Assembly (NCBI GenBank): GCA_025934635.1 | Contig: JAICWX010000109.1 | Span: 1-24,948, forward strand | Direction of reading: 5' to 3' | Length of the DNA: 24,948 nt | Origin: Streptosporangiaceae bacterium | Lineage (GTDB): Bacteria > Actinomycetota > Actinomycetes > Streptosporangiales > Streptosporangiaceae | Shown here: positions 14,490-24,027 of the stretch, piece by piece | How positions within the stretch are numbered: position 1 is the first letter of the stretch | Layout of the letters: each line of letters starts with the position of its first letter | Notes under the pieces: generated by a model | Told to the model about the DNA's origin: nothing | Database searches by the model: none | What the model saw: the letters and a program-made list of their open reading frames with translations, nothing else | Made by a program: the position numbers and the translations under genes

Positions 14490-14518
14490 TTGCAGTGGCG
14501 TTGCAATCCGGCTGCAAC
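14490..14518 (-). promoter_or_regulatory. Three heptamer repeats at 11-bp period upstream of the methyltransferase
   Basis: On the minus strand TTGCAGC, TTGCAAC and CTGCAAC recur at exact 11-base steps (plus-strand starts 14490, 14501, 14512). SARP/AfsR-type BTAD regulators are known to bind direct heptamers at 11-base spacing just upstream of the -10 region. The site lies about 60 bases before the methyltransferase start and next to a BTAD regulator gene, so it is a candidate target of that regulator. Confidence 0.6.
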
Positions 14519-14578
14519 GAAGATCGCTAAGAAAGAGGCCACGCCCGCCGCGACCTGGCCATCGCCGCTGAGCTGTGG

Positions 14579-17500
14579 TTACCCGAGCTGGCCGAGGACC
14601 GCGCGCGCGTCGCGCAGGACGTGCGGCAGCCGGTGTTCCGCCGCCAGCCCGGCGGCCCGGTCCAGCTGCGTCCGGGCCTGTTCCCGCTGGCCCAGCCGGA
14701 TCAGGGCGGCTCCGCTGACGGCCAGCGCCGCGGCCAGGGCGGGCCGCCACGGCTCTCGTTCCGCCACCGTCAGCAACGGGGCCAGCACCGCGCTGGCCCG
14801 GTCGGGCTCGCCGTCGGCCAGCCAGGCCTGCGCCAGCGACAGGTACGCCTCGTAACCCAGCATCCAGGCGCCGCCGTCCGGGATGCCCGCCCGCTCCAGC
14901 AGCCCCGCCGCCTCGCCCAGCACGGCCTGCGAGCCGGTGGCGGCGGCCAGCGGGGCGGCCGTCCTGAGCAGGTAGGCCTCCAGCCCGGAGTGCTGCGCCG
15001 CGGCTACGCCCCGCTCGAACAAGGCGACCGCGCCGGCCCGGTCGCCGCCGAGCAGCACGGTGCCGCCCAGCATGGCGCAGGCGGTCGCCTCCCACCAGCT
15101 GTGCTCGTGCCGCGCGGCCAGCTCGAGGGACTGGCGGCCCAGGCGCACCGCCTCGTCCTGGTGGCCGCGCAGGCGCGCGAGCCAGCCCTGGTGGGCTACG
15201 TACCAGGCCTGCTGATGCGGGTAGCCGGCCTGGCGGTTGAGCTCGATGGCCTTCTCGATGGTGGCGTCGGCCTGGTCCCAGTCCGCCGCGGCGATGGCCA
15301 GGAACGCCCCCTCCAGCTCCGCCCACGGCAGCAGGAACAGGTCACCCCGGCGGCGCAGCAGCGGCTTCAGCTCGGCCAGCACCTCGGCTAGGGCCGCGGT
15401 GTCGCCCAGGCTGAGGTCGGCGATCTTCAGCCCGTCCAGGCCCGCCGCCAGCGCCTGGTCGTCCGCGGATGCGCGCCCGGCCGCCACCGCCCGCCGCCCG
15501 TACCCCAGCGCCACGTCCAGCTGGAGCCGGTTGGCTGCGATCACCGCGAGCCGGGAGAGCATGTTCGCCTCACTGGCCCGGTCGCCGAGCGATACCGCGA
15601 TCTTCAGCCCGTTCTCCAGGTTGGCCGCGTAGTAGCTCATCGGCTTGCCGCGCGAGACCGGGACGTCGCCGCCGAGCTCGCGCAGGGCGAGCATCTCCAG
15701 CCGGCGATCACCCGCCGCGCGGGCGCCTTCCGCGCCCCGGGTCAGGTCGGCCAGTGCGGCGGCGTGCGCGCCGGTAGCCTCGAGCGCGCGGCCGCGCAGG
15801 ACCAGCGCGCGGGCGGACGCCTCGGCGTCGGCCGCCCGCTCGCCCGCCTCGAGGGCCTGCGTGGCCAGCGCGGCCGCGTCGCTGGCCGCGAACCGGCCCA
15901 TGGCGTCCTCGCCGGCCCGCAGCCAGGCCCGGGCTGCCCGCAGCCAGTCGCCCGCCGCCGCGGCGTGCCGGGCCAGGGCTTCCGGCTGTCCGGTGAGCAG
16001 GCCGGCCGCCCGCCGGTGGTGGGCCAGCCGGGCTGGTTCCGGCGTGGTGGCGTACAGGACCTCGCGGATAAGGTCGTTGGCGAACTCGTAGTCGCGTCCG
16101 CTGACCACCAGCAGCCGGGCTTCGAGCGCGGCCGCGCACAGTTCGAGCGCGGCCGAGGGGAGTAGGTCGAGCAGGGCGCCGAGAGTCAGCGGGTCGACGG
16201 TGGCGCCGAGCACCGCGGCCGCCCGGAGCAGGTTCTCCACGCCCGGCCCGGCCCGCCGGACCCGGGCCTGCACGGCCGTCCGCAGCGACTCGGGCACGCC
16301 CTCCTGGCCGCTGGCCAGCGCCCGCAGCACCTCGACGACGAACAGGGTGTGGCCGCGGGTCCGCTCCAGGATCGGCCCGGCCAGCTCGCCCCGCCCGGCC
16401 GCGCGGGCCAGTTCCGTCACCGCCGCCGGGCCGAGCGGCCCCAGCTCGATCCGGCGGGCCACCGGGTCCAGCGCGGCGCCGGTCTGCGCGTCGTTCTCGG
16501 CCCGGATGGTCGCCACCACCAGCAGCCGGGAGCCGCGCTGCTCGCGGCCGAGGAAGTGCATGAGCTCCACCGTCGACTGCCCCGCGTACTGCAGGTCGTC
16601 CACCAGGAGCAGGACCGGGCGGCGTTCGGCCAGGCCGCGCAGGAAGGCCCGGACCGCCTCGAAGGCGCGCCGCCGCTCCATTTCCACGCTGGCCCGCCCC
16701 GGCGGCGGCGGGCCGAGGATGGCCGCGACCTCCGGCAGCAGGGCGGCCGCGGCCATCGCGTGCTCGCCCAGCAGCAGCCGCAGCGGGCCGGCCGGGGTGC
16801 TGGCCACGACGGGCGCGATCGCCTCCACGACCGGCTGGAGAAACAGCGACCGCTCGGTCTCGTAGCAGCGGGTTCGCAGGACCGTGCCGCCGTCCCCGGC
16901 GGCCTCGGCGGCCAGCGCCACGGCCAGCGCGGTCTTCCCGATGCCCGCCTCGCCGGTGATGGTGACCAGCTCGGGCTCCCCGCTGGCGGCCGCGTGCCAC
17001 GCCTTCCGGAGCACCTCGAGCTCGCGGTCCCGCCCCGTCAGTGCCTGCCCCGCCCCGCCCCGGGGGCCGGTGCTCTCTTCCCGGCCCGGCCGGCCCGCCT
17101 GGTGGCCGGGTGCCCGGGGACCTCCGCCCTGGTCACGCAGGATAGCCAGGTGCAGTTCCCGGGTCGGCGCGGCCGGGTCGGCGCCGAGTTCCTCGCCCAG
17201 CCGCCGCCGCAGCGCCTCGTAGGCGGCGAGGGCCCTCGCCTGCTCACCGCAGGCGGCCGTGGCCGTCATGTACCAGCGGTGAGCCGTCTCGTCGAGCGGG
17301 TCGGCGGCGATGGCCGCCTCGGCGTACGTTGCGGCCGGGCGCGGTTCCCCGGTGGCCAGCGCCGCCTCGGCCGCCGCCAGCCGGGCCCGGCGCTGCAGCT
17401 CCCGCAGCTGCTCGCGGGCGGGATCGGCCCACTCCGCGTATGGCTCCTCGCCCAGGGCGGTGCCCGCGGCGAGCAGCCTGAGCGCGTGCTGGGCCGCGGC

Positions 17501-17911
17501 CCGGGCCACCGCGGGCGCCCGGTCCAGCTTGCCTTCGGCCTGAGCGCAGAACCTGGCCGCCTCGTCCAGGTCCACGACGGCATTCGTCCCGGCCAGCCGG
17601 TACCCGGTCCGGCCGCCCTGGATGAGGTCCGCCCCCAGCGCCGCGCGCAGCCTGCTGACCAGCGTCGCGACGTTCTGCTCGGGGGCGGCGGGCGGCCCGG
17701 CCGGCCACAGGACCTCGATGATCACCTCGGCCGGGACCAGGGCCGGCCGGCGGACGGCGAGCAGCTTGAGCAGCGTCCGTGACTTCCGGCTGCCGATCTC
17801 TCCGTCGGTCAGCTCGGTGCCGTCCCGGACCACCATGAAGGTTCCCGCGAGACGCAGCCCTACCTGCGCGGTACTGGCCGGTCCCGCGAGAGCAGGCGTG
17901 CCCACCTGCAC
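14579..17911 (-). CDS. BTAD / AAA-ATPase / TPR transcriptional regulator (large SARP-like)
   Basis: A 1110-residue regulator. Residues about 18-110 resemble the OmpR-type DNA-binding domain of SARPs (SRKSRTLLKLLAVRRPALVPAEVIIEVLWP, NVATLVSRLRAALG). Residues about 110-260 are the bacterial transcriptional activation domain, ending RRLGEELGADPAAPTRELH. A STAND-type AAA ATPase follows, with Walker A GEAGIGKT at about 320-327 and Walker B LLLVDD near 434. From about 650 to the end are alpha-helical TPR-like repeats. There is no C-terminal LuxR helix-turn-helix. Such proteins activate secondary-metabolite or stress genes after a signal engages the ATPase/TPR part. GTG 17911 has only a weak GGTAAG upstream; GTG 17905 is possible. 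It begins 13 bases after the amidotransferase stop, so the two are likely one transcript. Confidence 0.9.
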   Translation of the reverse strand: MQVGTPALAGPASTAQVGLRLAGTFMVVRDGTELTDGEIGSRKSRTLLKLLAVRRPALVPAEVIIEVLWPAGPPAAPEQNVATLVSRLRAALGADLIQGGRTGYRLAGTNAVVDLDEAARFCAQAEGKLDRAPAVARAAAQHALRLLAAGTALGEEPYAEWADPAREQLRELQRRARLAAAEAALATGEPRPAATYAEAAIAADPLDETAHRWYMTATAACGEQARALAAYEALRRRLGEELGADPAAPTRELHLAILRDQGGGPRAPGHQAGRPGREESTGPRGGAGQALTGRDRELEVLRKAWHAAASGEPELVTITGEAGIGKTALAVALAAEAAGDGGTVLRTRCYETERSLFLQPVVEAIAPVVASTPAGPLRLLLGEHAMAAAALLPEVAAILGPPPPGRASVEMERRRAFEAVRAFLRGLAERRPVLLLVDDLQYAGQSTVELMHFLGREQRGSRLLVVATIRAENDAQTGAALDPVARRIELGPLGPAAVTELARAAGRGELAGPILERTRGHTLFVVEVLRALASGQEGVPESLRTAVQARVRRAGPGVENLLRAAAVLGATVDPLTLGALLDLLPSAALELCAAALEARLLVVSGRDYEFANDLIREVLYATTPEPARLAHHRRAAGLLTGQPEALARHAAAAGDWLRAARAWLRAGEDAMGRFAASDAAALATQALEAGERAADAEASARALVLRGRALEATGAHAAALADLTRGAEGARAAGDRRLEMLALRELGGDVPVSRGKPMSYYAANLENGLKIAVSLGDRASEANMLSRLAVIAANRLQLDVALGYGRRAVAAGRASADDQALAAGLDGLKIADLSLGDTAALAEVLAELKPLLRRRGDLFLLPWAELEGAFLAIAAADWDQADATIEKAIELNRQAGYPHQQAWYVAHQGWLARLRGHQDEAVRLGRQSLELAARHEHSWWEATACAMLGGTVLLGGDRAGAVALFERGVAAAQHSGLEAYLLRTAAPLAAATGSQAVLGEAAGLLERAGIPDGGAWMLGYEAYLSLAQAWLADGEPDRASAVLAPLLTVAEREPWRPALAAALAVSGAALIRLGQREQARTQLDRAAGLAAEHRLPHVLRDARAVLGQLG

Positions 17912-17924
17912 TTCTTACCGCTGG

Positions 17925-18671
17925 TCACGATGCAGTGCAAGACCGCCGGTAGCGCGCGACGAAGCCGCGCAGGATGGCCGGCGGCCAGCGGACGTCGCTG
18001 CGGGCGGCCTGGGCCATGATCTCGTCGGCCTGGTCCGGCTCGAAGTAGCCGGCGTGCTTGTAGACCTCCGTCCGGGTACGCAGGCCGGCCACGTCGAGTT
18101 CGGGGTGGAACTGGGTGGCGTAGACGTTGGCACCGACCCGGAACGCCTGCACCGGGCAGCCGGCCGAGCTGGCCAGCAGGACGGCCTCGCCGGGCAGGCG
18201 GCTGATCGCCTCCTTATGGCCGGTAAAGGCGTGAAAAGCAGCGGGCAGCCCGCTGAGCAGCGGATCCTGCCGCCCCGACGGGGTCAGGGTGATCTCGACG
18301 GCGCCGACCGGCTCGCCGTACTGACGGTCAACCGGCGCGCCGAGCTGGCGGCCGAGCGCCCCGACGCCGTAACAGGCCCCGAGGAACGGGAAATCGGCGT
18401 GAACCACGCGGCCCAGCAGGCCGTTCAGGTCCGCCTCCACCCGCCGCTGCACCGGTGTCTTGAGCTCGTCGGGATCGGAGTAGTTGAACGGCCCGCCGCC
18501 GAGCCAGATCCCCGACCACTGGCGCAGGTCGATCTCCCCGAGCGCGCGCCGCTCAAGCCGGACCCGGCGCAGTTCGCCCTCGCCGAGCCCGGACAGGGTC
18601 AGGAACGAGTCGTACTCGTTGTCGGCCGCCGCGTCCTCGGCGCGGATGGCCAGCAGCAAGAATGGCTTCAC
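17925..18671 (-). CDS. Class I glutamine amidotransferase
   Basis: A 248-residue stand-alone amidotransferase of the GMP-synthase-like type. The nucleophile is Cys100 in FLGACYGVGALG, and the His189/Glu191 pair is in TQFHPELD, so the triad is complete. Free-standing members hydrolyse glutamine or gamma-glutamyl compounds; the acceptor here is unknown. GTG 18671 is the start, with AGGG seven bases upstream inside a palindrome. It is followed after 13 bases by the BTAD regulator, so the two may act together, perhaps with the enzyme product as signal; that is inference. A hairpin separates it from the serine hydrolase upstream. Confidence 0.9.
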   Translation of the reverse strand: MKPFLLLAIRAEDAAADNEYDSFLTLSGLGEGELRRVRLERRALGEIDLRQWSGIWLGGGPFNYSDPDELKTPVQRRVEADLNGLLGRVVHADFPFLGACYGVGALGRQLGAPVDRQYGEPVGAVEITLTPSGRQDPLLSGLPAAFHAFTGHKEAISRLPGEAVLLASSAGCPVQAFRVGANVYATQFHPELDVAGLRTRTEVYKHAGYFEPDQADEIMAQAARSDVRWPPAILRGFVARYRRSCTAS

Positions 18672-18673
18672 CT

Positions 18674-18689
18674 GATCACCCTAGTGATC
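18674..18689. promoter_or_regulatory. 16-bp palindrome over the amidotransferase ribosome binding site
   Basis: GATCAC (18674-18679) and GTGATC (18684-18689) pair perfectly around CCTA. On the leftward strand the centre reads TAGGGT, usable as a ribosome binding site or as a -10 box six bases before the GTG. Repression at this dyad would block the amidotransferase and BTAD regulator pair. No good -35 is visible. Confidence 0.45.
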
Positions 18690-18717
18690 TGGCGTACCCG
18701 CCGTGGCCAGCCGGCCG

Positions 18718-18748
18718 GAACCCCGGGCAGGCCGCCCGCCCCGGGTTC
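18718..18748 (-). terminator. Hairpin at the end of the serine hydrolase gene
   Basis: GAACCCCGGGC (18718-18728) pairs with GCCCCGGGTTC (18738-18748) with one central mismatch around a nine-base loop. It begins inside the serine hydrolase stop codon on the leftward strand. There is no T-run, which is common for terminators in GC-rich actinobacteria. Confidence 0.5.
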
Positions 18749-20117
18749 ACCCGGTCCGGGGTGTCACCCGCCCGCCCTGGCAGATGCAGGGCGTACCATC
18801 GCTGAGCTGCCCGAAGCTGAGCGGTACCCAGGGTTCGTCGTAGCGCGAGCGCAGCACGAACCGGGTGCCGGAGGAGTCCGCGGGATACAGGAGCAGTTCC
18901 TCCGGCTCGGACGCGGTGAGCGTCGCCAGGTTCCCGGTCATCGTCGTCACCATCCGCAGCTGCCCGTCCCGGGCCCACACGTCGAACCGCCTCGACACGC
19001 GCTCGTAGCGGCCGGCGTGCTGACCGGGATCGGGGGCACGGCCCGCCCGCGGCGCGGTCGCCCCGGGCCGCGGCGGCGCGGGCATGGTGACGCCCGTCAG
19101 GGTCCCGAACACCTCGTTGAACACCTGGCGGTACAGGGTCTCCGACTCCGTGGCGTTGGTCAGCAGGCAGGCGGCCACCCTCGCCCCGGGGTCGATCCGC
19201 AGGTAGGCGGACTGGCCGATGGTGTCCCCGTCATGCCCGATGATCGTCCGGCCCCCCCAGCGGCTCACCCGCCAGCCCAGCCCGATCGCCGAGCCGGGGA
19301 CGGAGAAGTCGGGAATCGCGGCGCAGGCCATCTGCATGGCCGCCACCGACGCCTCGCCGACGACCCGCTTGCCGTCGGCCGTGACGCCGCCGTCGAGGTG
19401 CAGGCGGGCGAAGGTGAGCAGGTCGCCGGCGGTGGAGCTGATCAGGCCGGCCGGGCCGACGCTGCGCGGCAGGTTCCAGACGTCGACCGGGGCGCCGCCG
19501 CGGCGGTGCCCCACCGCGGCCCGGTGCAGGATCGCCTCTTCGGGCTGGGTGACGGTCCGGGTGAGGGCGAGCGGGCTGATCAGCCGCTCGCGCAGCGACT
19601 CGTCCCAGGACTGGCCGTCGAGGACCTCGATGATCCGGCCGAGCACCACGAAACCGCTGTTGCAGTAGGAGTAGGCCGCGCCCGGGGAGAATACCGACGG
19701 GGTCTCGGCCAGCAGGCCGATGTAGCGTTCCACGCACTCGTCGCCCCGGCCGGTGTCGGTGAAGACGTCGCCGTCGATGCCGCTGGTGTGCGTGAGCAGG
19801 TGCCGGATCGTGACCTGGCCGCCGACATCCCCGGCGCCGAGCCTGGCGCCCGGCAGCACCGCGGCGACGGTCGTGTCGAGCGACAGCTGGCCCTCGTCGA
19901 CCAGCTGCATGATCATCGTGGCGGTCCATATCTTGGTGATGGACCCGACCTGGAACAGCGAGTCGGCCGTGACCGGGACCCCGGTCGCGGAGTTCAGCTC
20001 GCCCGCGGCGGCCAGGATCTCCTGGCCGTCGGCCCAGATGCCCAGGGCCGCGCCCGGGACACGCGCCTCGGTGGCGAGTTCATGAAGGCGAGCTGTCCAG
20101 TTCGTGACATTGAGCAT
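18747..20117 (-). CDS. Beta-lactamase-fold serine hydrolase (class C / D-aminopeptidase type)
   Basis: The 456-residue protein has the penicillin-binding-protein-like fold of class C beta-lactamases, esterases and D-peptidases. Ser59-x-x-Lys62 (SITK) is the nucleophile motif, Tyr151-x-Asn153 (YCN) the second, and the third is His-x-Gly in GHDGDTIG. HLLTHTSG and SPGAAYSYCN are family features. There is no signal peptide, so it is probably cytoplasmic. The last 110 residues after a Pro/Ala linker (PAPPRPGATAPRAGRAPDPG) form an additional beta-rich domain as in many stand-alone beta-lactamase-related hydrolases. Start ATG 20117 has no clear ribosome binding site; TAGCGT seven bases upstream could be a -10 of a leaderless message. 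Substrate unknown. It is divergent from the molybdenum hydroxylase operon. Confidence 0.9.
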   Translation of the reverse strand: MLNVTNWTARLHELATEARVPGAALGIWADGQEILAAAGELNSATGVPVTADSLFQVGSITKIWTATMIMQLVDEGQLSLDTTVAAVLPGARLGAGDVGGQVTIRHLLTHTSGIDGDVFTDTGRGDECVERYIGLLAETPSVFSPGAAYSYCNSGFVVLGRIIEVLDGQSWDESLRERLISPLALTRTVTQPEEAILHRAAVGHRRGGAPVDVWNLPRSVGPAGLISSTAGDLLTFARLHLDGGVTADGKRVVGEASVAAMQMACAAIPDFSVPGSAIGLGWRVSRWGGRTIIGHDGDTIGQSAYLRIDPGARVAACLLTNATESETLYRQVFNEVFGTLTGVTMPAPPRPGATAPRAGRAPDPGQHAGRYERVSRRFDVWARDGQLRMVTTMTGNLATLTASEPEELLLYPADSSGTRFVLRSRYDEPWVPLSFGQLSDGTPCICQGGRVTPRTG

Positions 20118-20176
20118 GTTATGGACGCTAACGCACGAAGGCCCGGCCTGACCCTTACCGTCCGGTCTCGACCACC

Positions 20177-20200
20177 CTAACCGAAACTAAAACCGACTAA
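20177..20200. promoter_or_regulatory. CTAA words at exact 10-bp spacing in the divergent gap
   Basis: CTAA occurs at 20177, 20187 and 20197, each followed by an AC/CC-rich context, in a small AT-rich patch of the 230-base gap between the serine hydrolase and the molybdenum hydroxylase operon. Spacing of one helical turn would place the three words on one face of the DNA. No gene fits in this gap. Confidence 0.35.
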
Positions 20201-20218
20201 CCTGGCTCAGGTCGTATC

Positions 20219-20249
20219 TTGGGCCTCTACCTGCGTGGTCAGTCATAAT
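20219..20249 (+). promoter_or_regulatory. Tentative promoter of the molybdenum hydroxylase operon
   Basis: CATAAT (20244-20249) matches the -10 consensus at five of six positions. The best -35 is TTGGGC (20219-20224) at a long spacing of 19 bases. The leader to the large-subunit ATG would be about 90 bases. Confidence 0.3.
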
Positions 20250-20347
20250 GAGCAGCAAGCGCCTTTGTGGCACCGGTCATGGTGAGCCCTGCCCACTCAG
20301 GTGTAGTTTCGCTGGCGGAGCCACATAAGGACAGCGCGGAGGCATAT

Positions 20348-22650
20348 ATGAGCATCCTGGGCACCAGGGTGATACGGACAGAGGACCCGCGCCTGCTGAC
20401 GGCGGGCGGGGTGTACGTCGACGACCTGCGGGCCCCTGAACTCGACGGGGCAGCGCGGGTGACGTTCGTCCGCAGCCCGGTCGCGCACGCGCGCATCACC
20501 GGCATCGACGCCAGCGCGGCCCTCAGCGAGCCGGGCGTGGTCGCGGTGCTGACCGTCCAGGACATGACCGACCTGCCGCCGCCGCCGCCGGACAGCGGCG
20601 AGCCCGTCGGCGGCGAGGGCCCGGCGCCCCTCGGCGGCCCGTGGTCTGAGCCGCTCCTGGCGGTGGACACGGTGCGCTTTGTCGGCGAGCCGGTCGCAGT
20701 GGTCATCACCGATGGCCGCTACCAGGGCGAGGACGCCGCCGACCTGGTCGCGGTGGACTACGATCCGCTGCCCGCGGTGGTGGGCCCCGAGGCTGCCCTC
20801 ACGAGTGAGTCGCTGCTGTTCCCCGCGGCCGGGAGCAACATCCCGCTGACCAATGCGGTCTCCGCCGACGACACCCCGTTCGACGCCTGCGAGGTCGTCG
20901 TCGAGCAGGCCATCGTCAACCAGCGGCTCGCCTGCATGCCGTTGGAGGGGCGCGCGACCGCGGCCACCTTGGAAGGCGGCAAGCTGACCGTCTGGCACAG
21001 CTCGCAGAACGCCCAGCTCTGCCGCCTCATCCTGTGCGGCGTGCTGGGCATGGCCCCGGACCAGATCCGCGTCATCGTGCCCGACGTGGGCGGCGGCTTC
21101 GGCGCCAAGGTCGGCATCGACCGGGACGGCCTCATCGTCGCCTGGGCAGCCAGGAAAACCGGCCGCGCGCTGCGCTGGAACGAGACCCGCAGCGAGAACC
21201 TGGTCGGGATGACCCAGGGCCGCGCCCAGCTGCATCACATCAAGATCGGCGGCAACCGGGACGGCAAGATCCTGGCCTACCGGATCGATGTCATCCAGGA
21301 CAGCGGCGCCTACTCGCGGATGGGCGGCTTCCTGCCCATGCTGACCTGCCTCATGGCACCCGGCGTGTACGACATCCCCGAGGTCCAGGCCGGCTACCGG
21401 GTGGTGGTCACCAACGCGACGCCGATCAGCGCCTACCGCGGCGCCGGGCGGCCGGAAGCCGCGGCCACGATCGAGCGCGCCGTCGACCTCTTCGCGGCCG
21501 AGATCGGCATGGACCCAGCCGAGGTCAGGCGGCGCAATTTCGTCGCCCCGGACAAGTTCCCGTTCCAGACCAAGACCGGCGCCCTGTACGACAGCGGTCA
21601 GTATGAGGAAGCCCTGGACAAGGTCCTGGCCGGATCCGGGTACCAGGAGCTGCGCCAGGAACAGCAGCGCAGGCGGGCCAGCGGCGACGTCAGGCAGCTC
21701 GGCATCGGCATCTCCAGTTACGTGGAGATCACCGCGGCCGACGGCGCCGCCGGGGAAACCGCCAAGCTGGAGGTCGCGGACGACGGCGCCGCGACCGTCT
21801 ACACCGGCAGCTCACCGCACGGCCAGGGGCATCACACCGCCTGGGCCATGCTGGTGCAGGAGGAGCTGGGCATCCCCATGGACAAGGTCACCGTCATCCA
21901 CGGCGACACCGACCTGATCCCGGTCGGCGTCGGCACCTATGCCTCCCGCTCGCTCCAGCTCGGCGGCTCCGCGGTGCATAAGGCGGCGGTCGAGGTCAAG
22001 GATGAGGCGCGCCGCCAGGCCGCGGACATTCTCGAGGCGGCCGAGGCCGACGTGGTCCTGGACACCGTCACCGGCCTGTGGCAGGTGCGCGGCGACCCGG
22101 ACGCCTCGCTCACCTGGGCACAGGTCGCGGGTCACACCAGCGGCGGCCTCGTCGCGGACGTCAGCTTCACCGCTGACCTGCCCACGTTCCCGTTCGGCGC
22201 GCACGTGTCCGTGGTCGAGGTGGACACCGAGACCGGGAAGGTGACGTTGCTGCGGCACGTGACGGTGGACGACGCCGGGCCGGTACTCAACCCGGTCCTC
22301 GCCGAGGGCCAGCGGCACGGCGGCATCGCCCAGGGCGCGGCCCAGGCGCTGCTGGAGGAGGTCCTCTACGACGCGGACGGCAACCCGCTGACCTCCACGC
22401 TCGCCGACTACGCGGCCATCACGGCGGCCGAGCTGCCGAGTTATGAGCTGCTCGCGAGCGAGACGCCGACCACGGTGAACCCGCTCGGGGTCAAGGGCAT
22501 CGGCGAGGCCGGGACGATCGGCTCGACCCCGGCCATCCAGAACGCGGTCATCGACGCGGTCGCGCATCTCGGCGTCCGGCACATCGACATGCCGACCACC
22601 CCGCAGCGGGTATGGACGGCCATCAACGAGGCACAGAAGGCGGGTAACCA

Positions 22651-22654
<4 letters not shown>
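20348..22654 (+). CDS. Molybdenum hydroxylase large subunit (xanthine dehydrogenase / form II CO dehydrogenase-like)
   Basis: The 768-residue subunit binds the molybdenum-cytosine-dinucleotide cofactor and carries the active site. Visible features are [13 protein letters not shown] (Mo-site glycine loop), the AYRGAGR loop at 362-368, [13 protein letters not shown] and [13 protein letters not shown] with the catalytic Glu720. True CO dehydrogenase (form I) has AYxCSFR with a copper-binding cysteine; AYRGAGR lacks that cysteine and marks form II or other hydroxylases, so the substrate is more likely an N-heterocycle or aldehyde. ATG 20348 has GGAGG at five bases; an upstream frame to 20267 is not homologous. 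The stop overlaps the next GTG. Gene order large-small-medium with a MoxR-type ATPase downstream is typical of actinobacterial clusters. Confidence 0.93.
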
Positions 22655-23138
<484 letters not shown>

Positions 23139-23142
<4 letters not shown>

Positions 23143-23960
23143 TCCCGACTCCGTTCACCTACAAGCGGGCGGGCTCGGCCGCCGAAGCCCTGGAGCTGGT
23201 CGCCCAATACGGCGACGACGCGAAGTTCCTGGCCGGCGGCCACTCGCTGCTGCCGCTGATGAAGCTGCGCCTGGCCGCCCCCGAGGTGATCATCGACCTG
23301 AGCGGCCTGCGTGACCTGTCCTACGTCACCGACCAGGGGACCTACATCGCGGTCGGCGCGCTGACCAGGCACCACGACGTCGAGCACTCCGATGTTCTCG
23401 CCCGCGACGTCCCGCTGCTCGCGTACGCGGCCGGTCAGGTCGGCGACCCGCAGATCAGGCACCGGGGCACGATCGGCGGCTCGATCGCGCATGCCGACCC
23501 GGCCTCGGACCTGCCCGCGGTCCTGCTCGCGCTGGACGCCACCCTGGTGGCGCAGGGTTCCGGCGGCACCAGGGAAATCCCGATCGGGGAGTTCTTCCAG
23601 GGCCTGTTCGAGACCGCGCTCGAGCCGGACGAACTGCTCACCGAGATCCGGGTGCCCAAGTCCGCGTCGGCCGGGGCCTGGTCGTTCCAGAAGTTCACCC
23701 AGCGGGCCATCGACTGGGCCATCGTCGGCTGCGCCGTGCAGGGCGGCAACGTGGCGCTGGTGAACATGGGCGGGACGCCGCTGCGGGCCGCGGGCGTGGA
23801 AGCCGCCCTGGCTGATGGCGCTGCGCCGTCCGACGCGGCCGCCCGCGCCGCCGAGGGCACCAGTGCCGCCGACGACATCCGCGCCACCCGGGCCTACCGC
23901 GAGCACCTCGCCCGGGTGCTGGTCTCCCGCGCGCTCACCGAGGCAAGCTCACGAGCGTGA
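23139..23960 (+). CDS. Molybdenum hydroxylase FAD-binding medium subunit
   Basis: The 273-residue flavoprotein subunit receives electrons from the iron-sulfur subunit. It shows the two FAD motifs of the vanillyl-alcohol-oxidase-like fold: [13 protein letters not shown] near residues 30-42 and [18 protein letters not shown] near 108-125. The C-terminal domain ([18 protein letters not shown]) follows the CO-dehydrogenase flavoprotein pattern. GTG 23139 overlaps the small-subunit stop by four bases, so all three subunits are translationally coupled. A strong hairpin starts eight bases after the stop, marking the likely end of the subunit message. Confidence 0.93.
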
Positions 23961-23968
23961 TGCCGCAC

Positions 23969-24001
23969 GGCCGTGGCGCGTGCCCCGGCACCGCCACGGC
24001 C
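23969..24001 (+). terminator. Strong GC hairpin after the hydroxylase subunits
   Basis: GGCCGTGGCG (23969-23978) pairs perfectly with CGCCACGGCC (23992-24001). Inside, after a bulged C, GTGC pairs with GCAC around CCCG. There is no T-run. The position, eight bases after the medium-subunit stop and 26 before the HAD start, suggests a terminator or a message-stabilising 3' hairpin. Confidence 0.6.
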
Positions 24002-24027
24002 TGCCTTAGCCACCCCGGGCACCCGGC

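Noticed and set aside
14434..14517. Longer start for the methyltransferase
   Set aside because: It would translate the phased heptamer region; ATG 14433 has GGGGAG at proper distance.
17622..20180. Long plus-strand open frame of about 850 codons
   Set aside because: Antisense to the amidotransferase and serine hydrolase, which show full catalytic motifs.
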